Source of the DNA: Pseudomonas sp. R37(2017) | GTDB lineage: Bacteria > Pseudomonadota > Gammaproteobacteria > Pseudomonadales > Pseudomonadaceae | Length of the DNA stretch: 64,000 bases | Direction: 5' to 3' | Assembly (NCBI RefSeq): GCF_002113375.1 | Contig: NZ_NEHO01000002.1 | Span: 124,001-188,000 of the forward strand | In this document: positions 1 through 12,514 of the stretch, piece by piece | Layout: each line of letters begins with the position of its first letter | Position numbering within the stretch: position 1 is the first letter of the stretch | Program-made: the position numbers and the translations under genes | The notes under the pieces: generated by a model | What the model saw: the letters and a program-made list of their open reading frames with translations, nothing else | The model's database searches: none | Told to the model about the DNA's origin: nothing

Positions 1-1
1 A

Positions 2-1366
<1,365 letters not shown>

Positions 1367-1411
1367 TCCCGGCGCCCGGAAACGGGCGCTAATTTAGGGT
1401 GAGGCAATCAG

Positions 1412-1837
1412 ATGGCTATGACAGTCCATTGCGATATCGTCAGCGCGGAAGGGGAAATCTTTTCCGGTCTGGTCGAGATGGTGATTGCGCACGGTGCACT
1501 GGGTGATCTTGGTATCGCTCTGGGTCACGCGCCGCTGATCACTAACCTGAAGCCAGGTCCGATCCGCCTGGTCAAGCAGGGCGGGGAAGAGGAGGTGTAT
1601 TACATCTCCGGTGGTTTCCTCGAGGTTCAGCCGAACATGGTCAAGGTACTTGCCGACACCGTGCAACGTGCTGCCGATCTGGATGAAGCCTCCGCTCAGG
1701 AAGCCGTCAAGGCTGCCGAGAAGGCCTTGCATGATCGTGGCGCGGAATTCGATTACGGTTCTGCTGCCGCACGTCTGGCCGAGGCTGCAGCTCAGCTGCG
1801 CACCGTCCAGCAGGTCCGCAAGAAGTTCGGCCACTAA
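1412..1837 (+). CDS. atpC: ATP synthase F1 subunit epsilon
   Basis: Epsilon subunit of F1Fo ATP synthase, part of the central rotor stalk and an inhibitor of ATP hydrolysis. The 141 residues match the usual length. Residues 1-85 or so form the beta-sandwich domain ([17 protein letters not shown], then [17 protein letters not shown]), and the rest is the two-helix C-terminal domain rich in Ala, Glu and Arg. The start has a GTGAGG ribosome-binding sequence a few bases upstream. It is the last gene of the atp operon: a strong hairpin terminator follows 25 bp after the stop. Confidence 0.98.
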   Translation: MAMTVHCDIVSAEGEIFSGLVEMVIAHGALGDLGIALGHAPLITNLKPGPIRLVKQGGEEEVYYISGGFLEVQPNMVKVLADTVQRAADLDEASAQEAVKAAEKALHDRGAEFDYGSAAARLAEAAAQLRTVQQVRKKFGH

Positions 1838-1862
1838 GGCAGTGCTTGTTGTGTGATTGATT

Positions 1863-1892
1863 AAAAAGGGTAGCCTCGGCTACCCTTTTTTC
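1863..1892 (+). terminator. Rho-independent terminator of the atp operon
   Basis: The stem AGGGTAGCC / GGCTACCCT with a very small loop is preceded by an A-run and followed by a T-run (1886-1891). It ends the atp operon before glmU and could also act on the other strand because A-run and T-run are symmetric. Confidence 0.9.
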
Positions 1893-1950
1893 TTTTCCGA
1901 TTTTTACAACCTGGTCGCAGCCGCTGACCACCCAGGATTGGTAGCCAGTC

Positions 1951-3318
1951 ATGTCTCTTGAAATCGTAATTCTCGCTGCTGGCCAAGGCACGCGCATGCG
2001 TTCCGCTTTGCCGAAAGTCTTGCACCCGATTGCCGGCAACTCCATGCTCGGTCATGTTATCCACAGCGCCCGGCAACTTGATCCACAGCGCATCCACGTG
2101 GTGATCGGCCATGGTGCCGATGCCGTGCGCGAACGCCTGGCGGCGGATGACCTGAATTTCGTGCTGCAGGATAAACAGTTGGGTACCGGTCACGCCGTTG
2201 CTCAAGCCGTGCCGTTCATTCAGTCCGAAAACGTGCTGGTGCTCTACGGTGATGTACCGTTGATCGAGGTCGAAACCCTGCAGCGCCTGCTCAAGCAGGT
2301 GGGGCCAGAGCAATTGGGCTTGCTGACCGTCGAACTGGATGACCCGACGGGTTATGGCCGTATCGTTCGTGACAGCGCCGGCAAGGTTGCGGCCATCGTC
2401 GAACAGAAAGATGCCGATGAAGCCCAACGCCAGATCACCGAAGGCAATACCGGCATTCTGGCGCTGCCTTTCGCCCGTCTTGGCGACTGGATGAGCCGTC
2501 TTTCCAACAACAACGCCCAAGGCGAGTACTACCTGACCGACATCATTGCCATGGCCGTGAGCGATGGTCTGGTGGTGGCCACCGAACAGCCGCACGACGC
2601 CATGGAAGTGCAGGGCGCCAACGACCGCAAGCAGCTTTCCGAACTGGAACGGCATTATCAATTGCGCGCCGGCCGTCGTTTGATGGCTCAAGGCGTGACG
2701 CTGCGCGACCCGTCTCGTTTTGACATTCGCGGTGAAGTCACGGTTGGCCGCGATGTGCTGATCGACATCAACGTGATCCTCGAAGGCAAGGTTGTCATTG
2801 AAGATGACGTGGTGATCGGCCCGAACTGCGTGATCAAGGACAGCACCCTGCGCAAAGGCGTGGTCATCAAGGCCAATAGCCATATCGAAGGAGCCATTCT
2901 GGGTGAAGGCAGCGATGCCGGTCCGTTCGCCCGTCTGCGTCCAGGTTCCGTGCTGGAAGCCCGCGCGCATGTGGGTAACTTTGTCGAGTTGAAAAATGCC
3001 CACCTGGGCGAGGGTGCCAAGGCCGGTCACCTGACTTACCTGGGCGATGCCGAGGTGGGTGCGCGCACCAACATCGGTGCCGGTACCATTACCTGCAACT
3101 ATGACGGCGCCAACAAATGGAAAACCGTGTTGGGCGAAGATGTGTTCATTGGTTCCAACAACTCGTTGGTGGCACCTGTGGATATCCTCGACGGCGCAAC
3201 GACGGCAGCCGGCTCGACCATTACCTCGGCTGTGGATAAATCCCAGTTGGCCATCGGGCGTGCCCGTCAGAAGAACATCGACGGCTGGAAGCGGCCGGAG
3301 AAGATCAAGAAGGGCTGA
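1951..3318 (+). CDS. glmU: Bifunctional UDP-N-acetylglucosamine pyrophosphorylase / glucosamine-1-phosphate N-acetyltransferase
   Basis: Carries out the last two steps to UDP-GlcNAc, precursor of peptidoglycan and lipopolysaccharide. The first is acetylation of glucosamine-1-phosphate from acetyl-CoA, the second is uridylyl transfer from UTP. The protein has 455 residues, the normal size. The N-terminal pyrophosphorylase domain shows LAAGQGTRM at about residues 8-16. The C-terminal left-handed beta-helix is visible as hexapeptide repeats from about residue 250, with the acetyltransferase histidine in [10 protein letters not shown]. It lies between the atp terminator and glmR/glmS, so UDP-GlcNAc genes are clustered here. 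Two exact DnaA-box 9-mers lie inside the gene (2057-2065 and, reversed, 3231-3239). Confidence 0.98.
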   Translation: MSLEIVILAAGQGTRMRSALPKVLHPIAGNSMLGHVIHSARQLDPQRIHVVIGHGADAVRERLAADDLNFVLQDKQLGTGHAVAQAVPFIQSENVLVLYGDVPLIEVETLQRLLKQVGPEQLGLLTVELDDPTGYGRIVRDSAGKVAAIVEQKDADEAQRQITEGNTGILALPFARLGDWMSRLSNNNAQGEYYLTDIIAMAVSDGLVVATEQPHDAMEVQGANDRKQLSELERHYQLRAGRRLMAQGVTLRDPSRFDIRGEVTVGRDVLIDINVILEGKVVIEDDVVIGPNCVIKDSTLRKGVVIKANSHIEGAILGEGSDAGPFARLRPGSVLEARAHVGNFVELKNAHLGEGAKAGHLTYLGDAEVGARTNIGAGTITCNYDGANKWKTVLGEDVFIGSNNSLVAPVDILDGATTAAGSTITSAVDKSQLAIGRARQKNIDGWKRPEKIKKG

Positions 3319-3333
3319 GTTATCCACAACTCC

Positions 3334-3361
3334 CTTGTAGGAGCAAGCTTGCTCCTACAAG
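3334..3361. repeat. Perfect 28-bp palindrome downstream of glmU
   Basis: A perfect inverted repeat with half-site CTTGTAGGAGCAAG and no loop. It resembles the core of Pseudomonas REP elements (GTAGGAGCAAGCTTGCTCC). It lies just after the glmU stop and may protect or end the glmU transcript. There is no T-run, so I do not call it a terminator. Confidence 0.7.
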
Positions 3362-3430
3362 TTACCCACAGTTCTTTTTATCGCAAGGCGCTTGACGAAG
3401 TTTCGCTGATAGGTTTTGATTACTTCCGTT

Positions 3431-3448
3431 ATCTTTCGAAACGAAACT
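3431..3448. promoter_or_regulatory. Candidate DeoR-type operator before glmR
   Basis: The sequence ATCTTTCGAAACGAAACT contains the palindrome TTTCGAAA followed by a second CGAAA element, 10-27 bp before the glmR start. Repeated CGAAA/TTTCG elements are typical DeoR-family operators, so autoregulation of glmR (and control of glmS) is plausible. This is inference from motif and position. Confidence 0.4.
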
Positions 3449-3457
3449 TATCCGCTC

Positions 3458-4234
3458 ATGTCGAAGCGCAACACGCCTCAGCGTCGCCATAACATCCTTG
3501 CCTTGCTCAATGAGCAGGGTGAAGTCAGTGTGGATGAATTGGCCAAGCGCTTCGAAACGTCGGAAGTTACGATTCGCAAGGATCTGGCGGCACTTGAAAG
3601 CCATGGTCTGCTGCTGCGTCGTTACGGCGGCGCGATCACCATGCCTCAGGAACTGGTGGCCGACCTTGGTCAACCGGTTTCCAAATACAAGCAAGCCATC
3701 GCTCGTGCCGCCGTAGCGCGGATTCGCGAGCATGCGCGCATCATTATCGACAGTGGCAGTACCACCGCCTCGATGATCCCGGAACTCGGCCAGCAACCTG
3801 GCCTGGTGGTGATGACCAACTCGTTGCATGTCGCCAATGCCCTGAGCGAGCTTGAGCACGAGCCAGTGCTGTTGATGACCGGTGGTACCTGGGACCCGCA
3901 TTCCGAGTCTTTTCAAGGGCAGGTCGCCGAGCAGGTACTGCGTTCCTACGACTTCGACCAGCTGTTTATCGGTGCCGATGGCATCGATCTGGTTCGCGGT
4001 ACAACCACCTTCAACGAACTGCTCGGGCTGAGCCGGGTCATGGCCGAAGTCGCCCGTGAAGTGGTCGTGATGGTGGAGGCCGACAAGATCGGCCGCAAGA
4101 TTCCCAACCTGGAACTGCCCTGGAGCAGTGTCCATACCCTTATTACCGATGAACGCCTGCCGCTTGAGGCTCGCGATCAGATTCAGGCCCGCGGCATCAC
4201 ATTGATATGCGCGGCTGTCAGTCAGGAGAAATAG
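3458..4234 (+). CDS. glmR: DeoR-family transcriptional regulator of glmS (GlmR-like)
   Basis: A 258-residue repressor-type regulator. The N-terminal DeoR helix-turn-helix spans about residues 6-61 ([20 protein letters not shown], then [11 protein letters not shown]). The C-terminal sugar-phosphate sensor domain contains the family signature [10 protein letters not shown] and [13 protein letters not shown] chose the ATG at 3458 ([10 protein letters not shown]) because the helix-turn-helix begins there. An in-frame upstream start at 3416 would add 14 unconserved residues. The stop is one base before the glmS ATG, so the two are cotranscribed and probably coupled. The regulator presumably senses an amino-sugar phosphate. 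That role follows from family and position and is not shown here. Confidence 0.88.
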   Translation: MSKRNTPQRRHNILALLNEQGEVSVDELAKRFETSEVTIRKDLAALESHGLLLRRYGGAITMPQELVADLGQPVSKYKQAIARAAVARIREHARIIIDSGSTTASMIPELGQQPGLVVMTNSLHVANALSELEHEPVLLMTGGTWDPHSESFQGQVAEQVLRSYDFDQLFIGADGIDLVRGTTTFNELLGLSRVMAEVAREVVVMVEADKIGRKIPNLELPWSSVHTLITDERLPLEARDQIQARGITLICAAVSQEK

Positions 4235-4235
4235 C

Positions 4236-6068
<1,833 letters not shown>

Positions 6069-6081
6069 GTTATCCACAATG

Positions 6082-6106
6082 AAAAACCCCCTCTACGGGG
6101 GTTTTT
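6082..6106. terminator. Bidirectional rho-independent terminator after glmS
   Basis: A-run, CCCCC, short loop, GGGGG, T-run. The symmetric A/T flanks let it end glmS on the plus strand and the efflux operon, whose last gene ends at 6113, on the minus strand. Confidence 0.9.
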
Positions 6107-6112
6107 CTGTTT

Positions 6113-7135
6113 CTAGGTGGTCGTCATTCGACGCCGCCGCGTGTCCAGCAGATAGACCATCACACAGGCATACAAGGTCACCAGAATGAACAGGCCCATG
6201 CGGATGGCGAAGGCTGTGTAGACATCCTTGCCCGCGGCACTGTCCTGCACCGATTGGCCGAGCAGAATGATCAGGGTCGCCAGGCTGTTGAGCCAGAAAC
6301 TCGGCGGCTGTCGAGTCATGGCCAGGCCGTAGAGCTTTCTGGCCACCAGCAGGCCGAACAGCAACATCCACAGAAAGAACATCCACAGGTTGACGAACAG
6401 ACTCAGCGCGCACCAGAAAAGGATCGCCATCAGGCCGCCCAGCAGGGTCGAGCCGAGCAGTTCCCGGCCGGCGGTGCGGGCACTGGTGGCGCAGCTTTGT
6501 TGACCGAGGCTGACGGCTTTCATGATGATCGGCAGGTAGCTGGCCGGGTCGACCATGGCCAACAGGAAAGTCGGCAGCACCACCAGCGTGGCACGTAGCG
6601 CCAGCCAACCGCTTTCGGTTGGAGAAAGGCTCGGGCCGGGTTTGGCCGCGGGGGCATTGGCGGGGTCGGGAAACAGCCAATGGCTGATGGTCAGCGTCGT
6701 GACGGACAGGAACAACCCTTTGACCAGGGCCACGATTACCTCAAGCGCCAGGGCGAATTCAGCGGTTCCGGCCGCACTGATCAAGGTCAAGCCCACCACC
6801 AGGAATGTCGCCACCAAGGGGTTGCCGCCGCGCAGCCCGTAACCGAATGCCAGGAACAGGCATAGCCCTACCAGCAGCACACCACTGAACGGGTAGTAAC
6901 GCAGCAGGGGAATGAGCAGAAGGCCGATCCCGGTAGTCAGCAAAAGGATCAGGATCAGGCCCAGGCTGGCCTTGAACGGTAACGGCCGGTTCATTGCTGC
7001 CAGCATCATCAGCGCCAGCATCGGCGCGAGGAATGGGATGGGCAGGGCCAGACCGAAGCTCACCGCCAGGCACAGCGCCGTACCGAAGCTCAGGCGCAGG
7101 GCGCGCTGAACCCGGGCCGGGCGCTCAATACGCAT
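6113..7135 (-). CDS. DUF2955 / FUSC-like inner-membrane transport protein
   Basis: A 340-residue polytopic membrane protein with about ten hydrophobic segments in two blocks. They are separated by a short polar stretch (DPANAPAAKPGPSLSPTESG), as in the DUF2955 group related to aromatic-acid/FUSC efflux permeases. The C-terminus is basic (LLDTRRRRMTTT). Its start overlaps the 3' end of the HlyD adaptor gene by 11 bp. It is the last gene of the minus-strand operon, with an adaptor and outer-membrane factor upstream, so it is probably the inner-membrane pump of a tripartite system like AaeAB. The substrate cannot be told from sequence. Confidence 0.8.
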   Translation of the reverse strand: MRIERPARVQRALRLSFGTALCLAVSFGLALPIPFLAPMLALMMLAAMNRPLPFKASLGLILILLLTTGIGLLLIPLLRYYPFSGVLLVGLCLFLAFGYGLRGGNPLVATFLVVGLTLISAAGTAEFALALEVIVALVKGLFLSVTTLTISHWLFPDPANAPAAKPGPSLSPTESGWLALRATLVVLPTFLLAMVDPASYLPIIMKAVSLGQQSCATSARTAGRELLGSTLLGGLMAILFWCALSLFVNLWMFFLWMLLFGLLVARKLYGLAMTRQPPSFWLNSLATLIILLGQSVQDSAAGKDVYTAFAIRMGLFILVTLYACVMVYLLDTRRRRMTTT

Positions 7136-8243
7136 AGGACATCCAGCTCATTACGCGCAGGAACAGGCGACCCAGGATATTCAGCGGGTTGTTTTCACTC
7201 GGGAATGCCATGACTTCGGCCTGCCCGCCGGACCGGATGCCTTGCGGGCTGGTCAACTCACCGGGCTCGAACTCGATGATGACCGGAAAGCGCTGGGCAG
7301 GGCGTAGCCAATCGCGACTGTTCTCCACTTTCGGCAGGCTGCCCGGCTGGGTGGTCTGACCGATATCGACGCCATATCCGACGCTGCGCACGTGGCCTTT
7401 GTAAATTCTCCCCGGCAGGGCGTCGAGGACGATGGACACCGGCGTCCCGGGCTGGACGCTTCCCAGGTTGTTTTCGGTCATGTCGGCGCTGATCCACACA
7501 TCGTGGATGGCGATCAAGGTCATCACCGGCGCACCGGCGGAAGTGAACTGGCCGACATCGGTGCGCAAATCGGTAATCAGACCGGCCGAGCGCGCGTGGA
7601 CCTTGGTATTGCTCAAGTCCAGCTCGGCTTTTTCAAGGTTGCTGGCGGCGCTGAGCAACTGGGCGTTTTCACTTTCGTCTCCGCCCTGTTGTTCCCGTGC
7701 ACGTTGTACTTCGGCCTTGGCCGCGGCGACCTGGCTGATGGATTCTTCCAGGGTGGCGCGAGAGATTTCCAGGCGACGCAATGAGATGGTGCCCGGGTCT
7801 TCGCGATACAGGCGTTCAAGCCGCTGGATGTCCTGGCGTGCCTTGAGCTCGTTGGCTTGGGACGCGCGCAGGGACGCTAGCTTGGAGTCGACGCCGGCGG
7901 TGTTGGCGCCCACCTGGCGGCGGGTCGATTCAAGGTCGGCACGGGCACGATCGACGGCAATCTGGTATTGCTCCGGATTGACTTCAAACAGCAATTCGCC
8001 GGCCTTGACGTCCTGGTTGTTGCGTACGTGCACCTTGGTCACCCGGCCGGATACCTCGGCCGCCACCGGCACAATGAAGGCCTGCACCCGTGCCTGTTGC
8101 GTGTAAGGAGTGTAACGGTCGGCCATCAGGTACCAGACCAGGCTCAGGATGATCAGCAGCACGACCCAGTTGATCGCTTTTTTGGCTGGGTCGGCGGTGG
8201 GGACCGAGGCGTTCTCGGCGGCCGGTTGTTGGCTGTCAGTCAT
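7125..8243 (-). CDS. HlyD/EmrA-family periplasmic adaptor subunit
   Basis: Membrane-fusion protein of 372 residues that should link the DUF2955 permease to the outer-membrane factor. A single N-terminal membrane anchor (INWVVLLIILSLVWYLM, about residues 28-44) is followed by a biotinyl-lipoyl-like half (FIVPVAAEVSGRVTKVHVRNNQDVKAGE), a long alpha-hairpin region and the second lipoyl half. The beta-barrel segment ends with GGQAEVMAF. I placed the start at MTDSQQPA because the earlier in-frame codons run into the upstream gene. Its start overlaps the end of the outer-membrane factor gene by 8 bp, consistent with translational coupling. Confidence 0.88.
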   Translation of the reverse strand: MTDSQQPAAENASVPTADPAKKAINWVVLLIILSLVWYLMADRYTPYTQQARVQAFIVPVAAEVSGRVTKVHVRNNQDVKAGELLFEVNPEQYQIAVDRARADLESTRRQVGANTAGVDSKLASLRASQANELKARQDIQRLERLYREDPGTISLRRLEISRATLEESISQVAAAKAEVQRAREQQGGDESENAQLLSAASNLEKAELDLSNTKVHARSAGLITDLRTDVGQFTSAGAPVMTLIAIHDVWISADMTENNLGSVQPGTPVSIVLDALPGRIYKGHVRSVGYGVDIGQTTQPGSLPKVENSRDWLRPAQRFPVIIEFEPGELTSPQGIRSGGQAEVMAFPSENNPLNILGRLFLRVMSWMSYAY

Positions 8244-9747
8244 GGGCACTTTCCTTCGGTTCGTCGAGCAGATCGCCCCAATCGGTCCGTTGTTGCATCT
8301 GTTGGCGGGTGGCCGGGTCAATCATCGGCTGGTCGCTGTACCAGCCACCGCCCAGGGCCTTGTACAGGGCGATCAGGCTGTTGACGGCGGTGCCACGGTT
8401 GACCAGGTAGATATCCTGCTGGGCAAACAGGGCGCGCTGGGCATCCAGCACACGCTGGAAATCTGAATAGCCTTCGCGGTATTGGGCGTTGGCCAGGGTC
8501 ACCGAACGTTCGGCGGCCACCGATGCATCGCCGAGGATCTGGTCGCGCTCCAGTGCCTTGATCAGGCCGGTCGCGGCATCGTCGGCCTCGCGCGCCGCCT
8601 GGCGAACGCTGTCCTGGTAGATAACGATCAGTTGTTGCAAGCGGGCGTCCTGCACGCGGACGTTGTTGGTGATCCGGCCGTGGTCGAAGATGTCCCAGCG
8701 CAGGCTGGGGCCGGCCACCATGTCCAGGGTGTTGGGTGCACCGTTGAGCGAGTTGGCGGACCAGACGATGCTGCCAAGCAGGCTGATGGAGGGGTACAGA
8801 TCGGTCTCGGCCACACCGATCAACGCCGACTGCGCCGCCACTTGCAGTTCGGCAGCGCGAACATCGGGGCGCCGCACCAGGAGGTTGGCTGGCACATCTT
8901 GCAAGACTGCGGTATCGAGCAGCGGCACTACCCCGGTGTTGCGATCCAGGTCGGGGATCGAGCCCGGCGGCTGGCCAATCAGGGTGGACAACGCGTTTCG
9001 CAAGCTCGCTACCTGGCTCTCGAAATCCGGGATGGTGCTCAGGGTGCCGAGGTACTGGGTCTTGGCTTGTTGCAGGTCGAGTTCAGCTTCGGCCCCGCTT
9101 TTGAACAGGCGCTCGGTGATCTCGTAACTGCGCTTTTGCAAGGTGGCGTTACTACGGGCGATGGCCAGGCGCGCCTCGGCGGTGCGCAAGGCGTAGTAGT
9201 TTTGCGCCAGCTGCGCGTGCAATAGCACCAAGGCATTTTCATAGTTGGCCTGGGCGGCAAACCAGGAGGCGTCGGCGGACTCGATGGCGCGACTGAAACG
9301 CCCCCAGAAATCCAGCTCCCAACCAATATCGAAGCCGACGCTGTGTTGCCAGAAATGCGAGTCCTGAGGGTTGGCGCCGCCAGATTGCCGACGGTTCAGG
9401 TACAGGCTGTCGGCGCTGGCCTGCTGCAATTGCGGGTAGCGTCCACTCAGGGCGATGCCCAATTGCGCGCGTGCCTCCATGACCCGCAGGCCAGCGACCT
9501 GCAGGTCGGGGTTATGGGCATCGGCTTCGGCAATCAGGTGATCCAGCACCGGGTCGTCGAACACACGCCACCATTGGCGGCTATCCGGTTGCGCACGTTT
9601 TTGCCCGGCAATTTCCAGAGCCGGACTGTTCCAGTGTTCGACCCAGGGCTGGGCCGGCGACTGGAAATCCGGACCCAGTTGCGTGCAGCCCCCTAGAACG
9701 ACGGTGCCACAGAGCAGCAGCCGGCTGACGCGAGCGGGGCGAGGCAT
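8236..9747 (-). CDS. NodT-family outer-membrane efflux lipoprotein (TolC/OprM type)
   Basis: Outer-membrane channel of an efflux or secretion system, 503 residues. The start at 9747 (MPRPARVSRL) gives a lipoprotein signal with lipobox LGGC at Cys21. A much longer reading frame upstream merely runs through the neighbouring gene. The mature part contains the two repeated OEP domains, with typical phrases such as WWRVFDDPVLDHLI and LLVRRPDVRAAELQ. Family members are 450-500 residues. It overlaps the adaptor gene and starts 14 bp after the stop of the AI-2E-type permease gene, so all four genes probably share one transcript. Confidence 0.9.
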   Translation of the reverse strand: MPRPARVSRLLLCGTVVLGGCTQLGPDFQSPAQPWVEHWNSPALEIAGQKRAQPDSRQWWRVFDDPVLDHLIAEADAHNPDLQVAGLRVMEARAQLGIALSGRYPQLQQASADSLYLNRRQSGGANPQDSHFWQHSVGFDIGWELDFWGRFSRAIESADASWFAAQANYENALVLLHAQLAQNYYALRTAEARLAIARSNATLQKRSYEITERLFKSGAEAELDLQQAKTQYLGTLSTIPDFESQVASLRNALSTLIGQPPGSIPDLDRNTGVVPLLDTAVLQDVPANLLVRRPDVRAAELQVAAQSALIGVAETDLYPSISLLGSIVWSANSLNGAPNTLDMVAGPSLRWDIFDHGRITNNVRVQDARLQQLIVIYQDSVRQAAREADDAATGLIKALERDQILGDASVAAERSVTLANAQYREGYSDFQRVLDAQRALFAQQDIYLVNRGTAVNSLIALYKALGGGWYSDQPMIDPATRQQMQQRTDWGDLLDEPKESAHD

Positions 9748-9761
9748 CAAGCGCAAACTCC

Positions 9762-10919
9762 TCAGCGGGGACGCTGATCGTTTATTGCCTCTATTTGAGG
9801 CGTCTCGTTCAACGCCTCGATCTCTGGTGTCTCGCTCAGTATCTCGGCAGACGGTTGGTCCTGGACCCATTGCCAGAACAGTTTGTAACCCACCGCCAGC
9901 GCTACCGGCCCGATGAACAAGCCGATGAAGCCGCTGCTTACCATGCCACCCAGGGCGCCAATCAGAATCACCGGCATTGGGACATCGACGCCACGACCGA
10001 GCATCAATGGCTTGAGGACGTTGTCGGCCATCCCGGCAATCAGGCTGTAGATGGCAAACACGATGGTGGCCAGGCTGGTCCCTTCGGTGGCGAAGACATA
10101 AGCGATTACCGGGAGGGTCACCAGCACCACGGGCAACTGCATGATCCCCATCAACAGCGCCACCATCGCCAGCAGCCCGGCACCGGGAACGCCCATGAGC
10201 ACGAAGCCCACGCCGACCAGTAACATCTGAATGAACGCGATACCCACCACACCCTGGGCGACTGCGCGGATGGTAGCCGTGCACAGCTCGGTGATGCGTG
10301 GGCCACGTTCTGGCCCGGAAAGGCGCGAGGTGATGGCCAGGGAGCTTCTTTCGCCGTTTTCGCCATAGGCCATGAGTACACCGGCAATGATCAGGGCGCC
10401 GATGAACAACAGAAAGCCCACGCCAACATCAGCCATTTTGCCCAACAAGGTCAGGCCGACGGACTTGATATAAGGCATCACCTTCATCAGCACACTGCCC
10501 ATGTCGGTAGCGGCTTGCATCCAGTAGTCATACAGCGGCTGGCCAATGAGCGGCAGGGAAGCGATTTTTTCGTTGGGCAGCGGTACTTGCAGCGTATCGG
10601 ACTTGAGAATGGCCAGGGTGCCCTGGATTGATTCACTGATCGAGGTGCCCAGCAGGTAGATCGGCACCATCAGCAAGGCCAGGGAGACCACAACAATCAG
10701 GGTGGCGGCGCGACCGTCCTTGTTGACCAGCTTGCGCTTGATCAGCGCATGCAGTGGATAAAGCGTAATGGCCAGAATCACCGCCCAGAGCATGAGGTTG
10801 AGGAACGGGTGGAAGATCTGGAAGCAGAACAGCACCAGCACGGTAATCAGGCCGGCGCGTATCAGTACATCGAGCAAGCCACCGGACAGTGCTCTTGCGG
10901 AAATGTTTGTGCGCAACAT
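9762..10919 (-). CDS. AI-2E-family (PerM-like) membrane transporter
   Basis: A 385-residue membrane protein of the AI-2E exporter family. It has hydrophobic segments near residues 15-50 and 70-95, a polar domain at about 95-140, and a group of helices to the C-terminus, including the conserved block NVLKPLMLGRGVDVPMPVILIGALGGM. Many members of this family have no proven substrate, so 'autoinducer-2' is only a family name. The last 30 residues are acidic and repeat ETPxIEAxN twice. It is the first gene of the efflux operon, an unusual partner for a HlyD/OMF system. Confidence 0.8.
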   Translation of the reverse strand: MLRTNISARALSGGLLDVLIRAGLITVLVLFCFQIFHPFLNLMLWAVILAITLYPLHALIKRKLVNKDGRAATLIVVVSLALLMVPIYLLGTSISESIQGTLAILKSDTLQVPLPNEKIASLPLIGQPLYDYWMQAATDMGSVLMKVMPYIKSVGLTLLGKMADVGVGFLLFIGALIIAGVLMAYGENGERSSLAITSRLSGPERGPRITELCTATIRAVAQGVVGIAFIQMLLVGVGFVLMGVPGAGLLAMVALLMGIMQLPVVLVTLPVIAYVFATEGTSLATIVFAIYSLIAGMADNVLKPLMLGRGVDVPMPVILIGALGGMVSSGFIGLFIGPVALAVGYKLFWQWVQDQPSAEILSETPEIEALNETPQIEAINDQRPR

Positions 10920-11492
10920 TTACGAACTCCTTGCGGTGTCACCAGGTTAGCCAGCTAGTTGACGTTCACTCTTCCCTGCTCAGTGAATCTTGAAAGCAGG
11001 ATCGATGGAAATTCACCCAAGCGTAAACAACTAACGCCTTATTTCATTTAGGGAAAACTCAACGAGGTACCTGCTGAAACTCAATAGGTAACAGGGTGGT
11101 TTGTAGTATAGGAGCAGTCGAATATTCCGCCTGTGTGCCCAGGCTGGAATTCTGCTGTAGTGGATGGCGTCCGCTGGCGAGCCCTTGCCTGGAGACGGTT
11201 TGGGGCCGAACCAGTGACTCTTTTCCCTGTCAGGCATTGGCCGCGCAGCGAGCTGGCCTGGATAATTGCAAACAGTCGTATCCGTAGCAAGAAAATAATC
11301 CTCAATAACTATCAATAATCCCCGGGCCCTGTTTTGAGGATTGTGAAACGCTTCGTTTTCACGGCGAAGACGCTAGAGTGCGGTAGCCAATTGATCTATT
11401 TGAGGGGCGGGCGCCCAACTATGTTATTGAACGCCTTCGCTTGAATACCGGCCTTCGGTTGCGCTTTAACTATCTGAAATGAGGACGTGCCC
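10920..11492. other. 573-bp intergenic region between the divergent efflux operon and LysR gene
   Basis: This stretch must hold the promoters of the leftward efflux operon and the rightward LysR gene. I see no convincing gene: the short frames here have no recognisable ribosome-binding site or family features. An imperfect inverted repeat (GTGAAACG CTT CGTTTTCAC) lies at about 11343-11362 and could be a regulator site. The rest gives no signal I can support. Confidence 0.4.
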
Positions 11493-12395
11493 ATGGACCG
11501 CTTCCAGGAAATGCAGGTCTTCGCTGCCGTCGCCCAGGAACAGGGTTTTTCGGCGGCGGCGCGGCGTTTGGGGCTATCGGCGGCCAGCGTCACCCGAGCG
11601 GTGGCGGCGCTGGAGCAGCGAATCGGCACGCAACTGCTCACGCGTACCACGCGCAGCGTGCATTTGAGCGAGGCCGGCCAGCGCTACCTGGAGGACTGTC
11701 GGAGAATTCTCGCCGAGGTGCAGGAAGCCGAGGATTCGGCAGCGGGCAGCCATATCCATCCGCGTGGGCAACTGACCATCACCGCACCGGTCTTGTTTGG
11801 CGAGCTGTTTGTCACGCCGCTGATGGTGAGCTACCTGACGCAATTCCCCGAAGTCTGCATCAATGCGCTGCTGGTCGACCGGGTGGTAAGCGTGGTCGAG
11901 GAAGGAGTCGATGTGGCCATTCGCATCGGCGAGCTACCTGACAGCAATCAGCATGCGATCCGCGTGGGCGAGGTCAGGCGGGTGATCTGCGCATCGCCAC
12001 AGTATCTGGCCAGTCATGGTCGGCCCAGGCATCCACAGGAACTGGCTCAGGCGCCGATTATCGCGACCTCTGCCATCGGTCAGCTGAAGAGTTGGCCATT
12101 CATTGAAGACGGCGAAACCTTGAGTGTCCGGGCCGAGCCGCGACTGGTGGTGACAGCGAATCAGGCGGCCATCACGGCAGCCTGTCTGGGTTTGGGCTTT
12201 ACGCGGGTACTGTCTTATCAAGTGGCGAGCAAGGTGGCTGCCGGTGAGCTGGAGATCATTCTGGCCGACTTCGAACTGCCGCCGTTGCCCATCCATGTGG
12301 TCTATCAGGGCGGGCGCAAAGCACCGGCCCGGGTGCGCAGTTTTGTTGATTTCGCGGTGCAGACGTTGCGCGAACATCCAGCGCTTGAGCGTTGA
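11493..12395 (+). CDS. LysR-family transcriptional regulator
   Basis: A 300-residue LysR regulator. The winged helix-turn-helix is at residues 1-60 (MDRFQEMQVFAAVAQEQGFS, then LGLSAASVTRAVAALEQRIG). The substrate-binding domain follows, with GVDVAIRIGELPDS typical of the large group acting on small aromatic or quinone-type inducers. I chose the ATG at 11493 because GAGG lies 8 bp before it. The GTG at 11487 is possible but poorly placed. It reads towards a glutathione transferase and a flavin/Fe-S oxidoreductase, which are candidate targets. Confidence 0.9.
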   Translation: MDRFQEMQVFAAVAQEQGFSAAARRLGLSAASVTRAVAALEQRIGTQLLTRTTRSVHLSEAGQRYLEDCRRILAEVQEAEDSAAGSHIHPRGQLTITAPVLFGELFVTPLMVSYLTQFPEVCINALLVDRVVSVVEEGVDVAIRIGELPDSNQHAIRVGEVRRVICASPQYLASHGRPRHPQELAQAPIIATSAIGQLKSWPFIEDGETLSVRAEPRLVVTANQAAITAACLGLGFTRVLSYQVASKVAAGELEIILADFELPPLPIHVVYQGGRKAPARVRSFVDFAVQTLREHPALER

Positions 12396-12514
12396 ACTAT
12401 TTCACCCAATGAAATAATGGATTGCGCTTGCTGGTGATTCTGTTGTTCTGGTTGTCGGTGGAAGATAGGACCCCTCTCACTCCTGAACAGCGCCACTGAC
12501 CCGAGGTGTCGACC

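Noticed and set aside
1861-3327. A 488-codon minus-strand frame opposite glmU.
   Set aside because: Begins and ends around glmU exactly as a mirror frame would; no recognisable protein.
11031-11315. A 94-codon minus-strand frame in the 10.9-11.5 kb gap.
   Set aside because: No ribosome-binding site, no family resemblance, and amino-acid composition like random translation.
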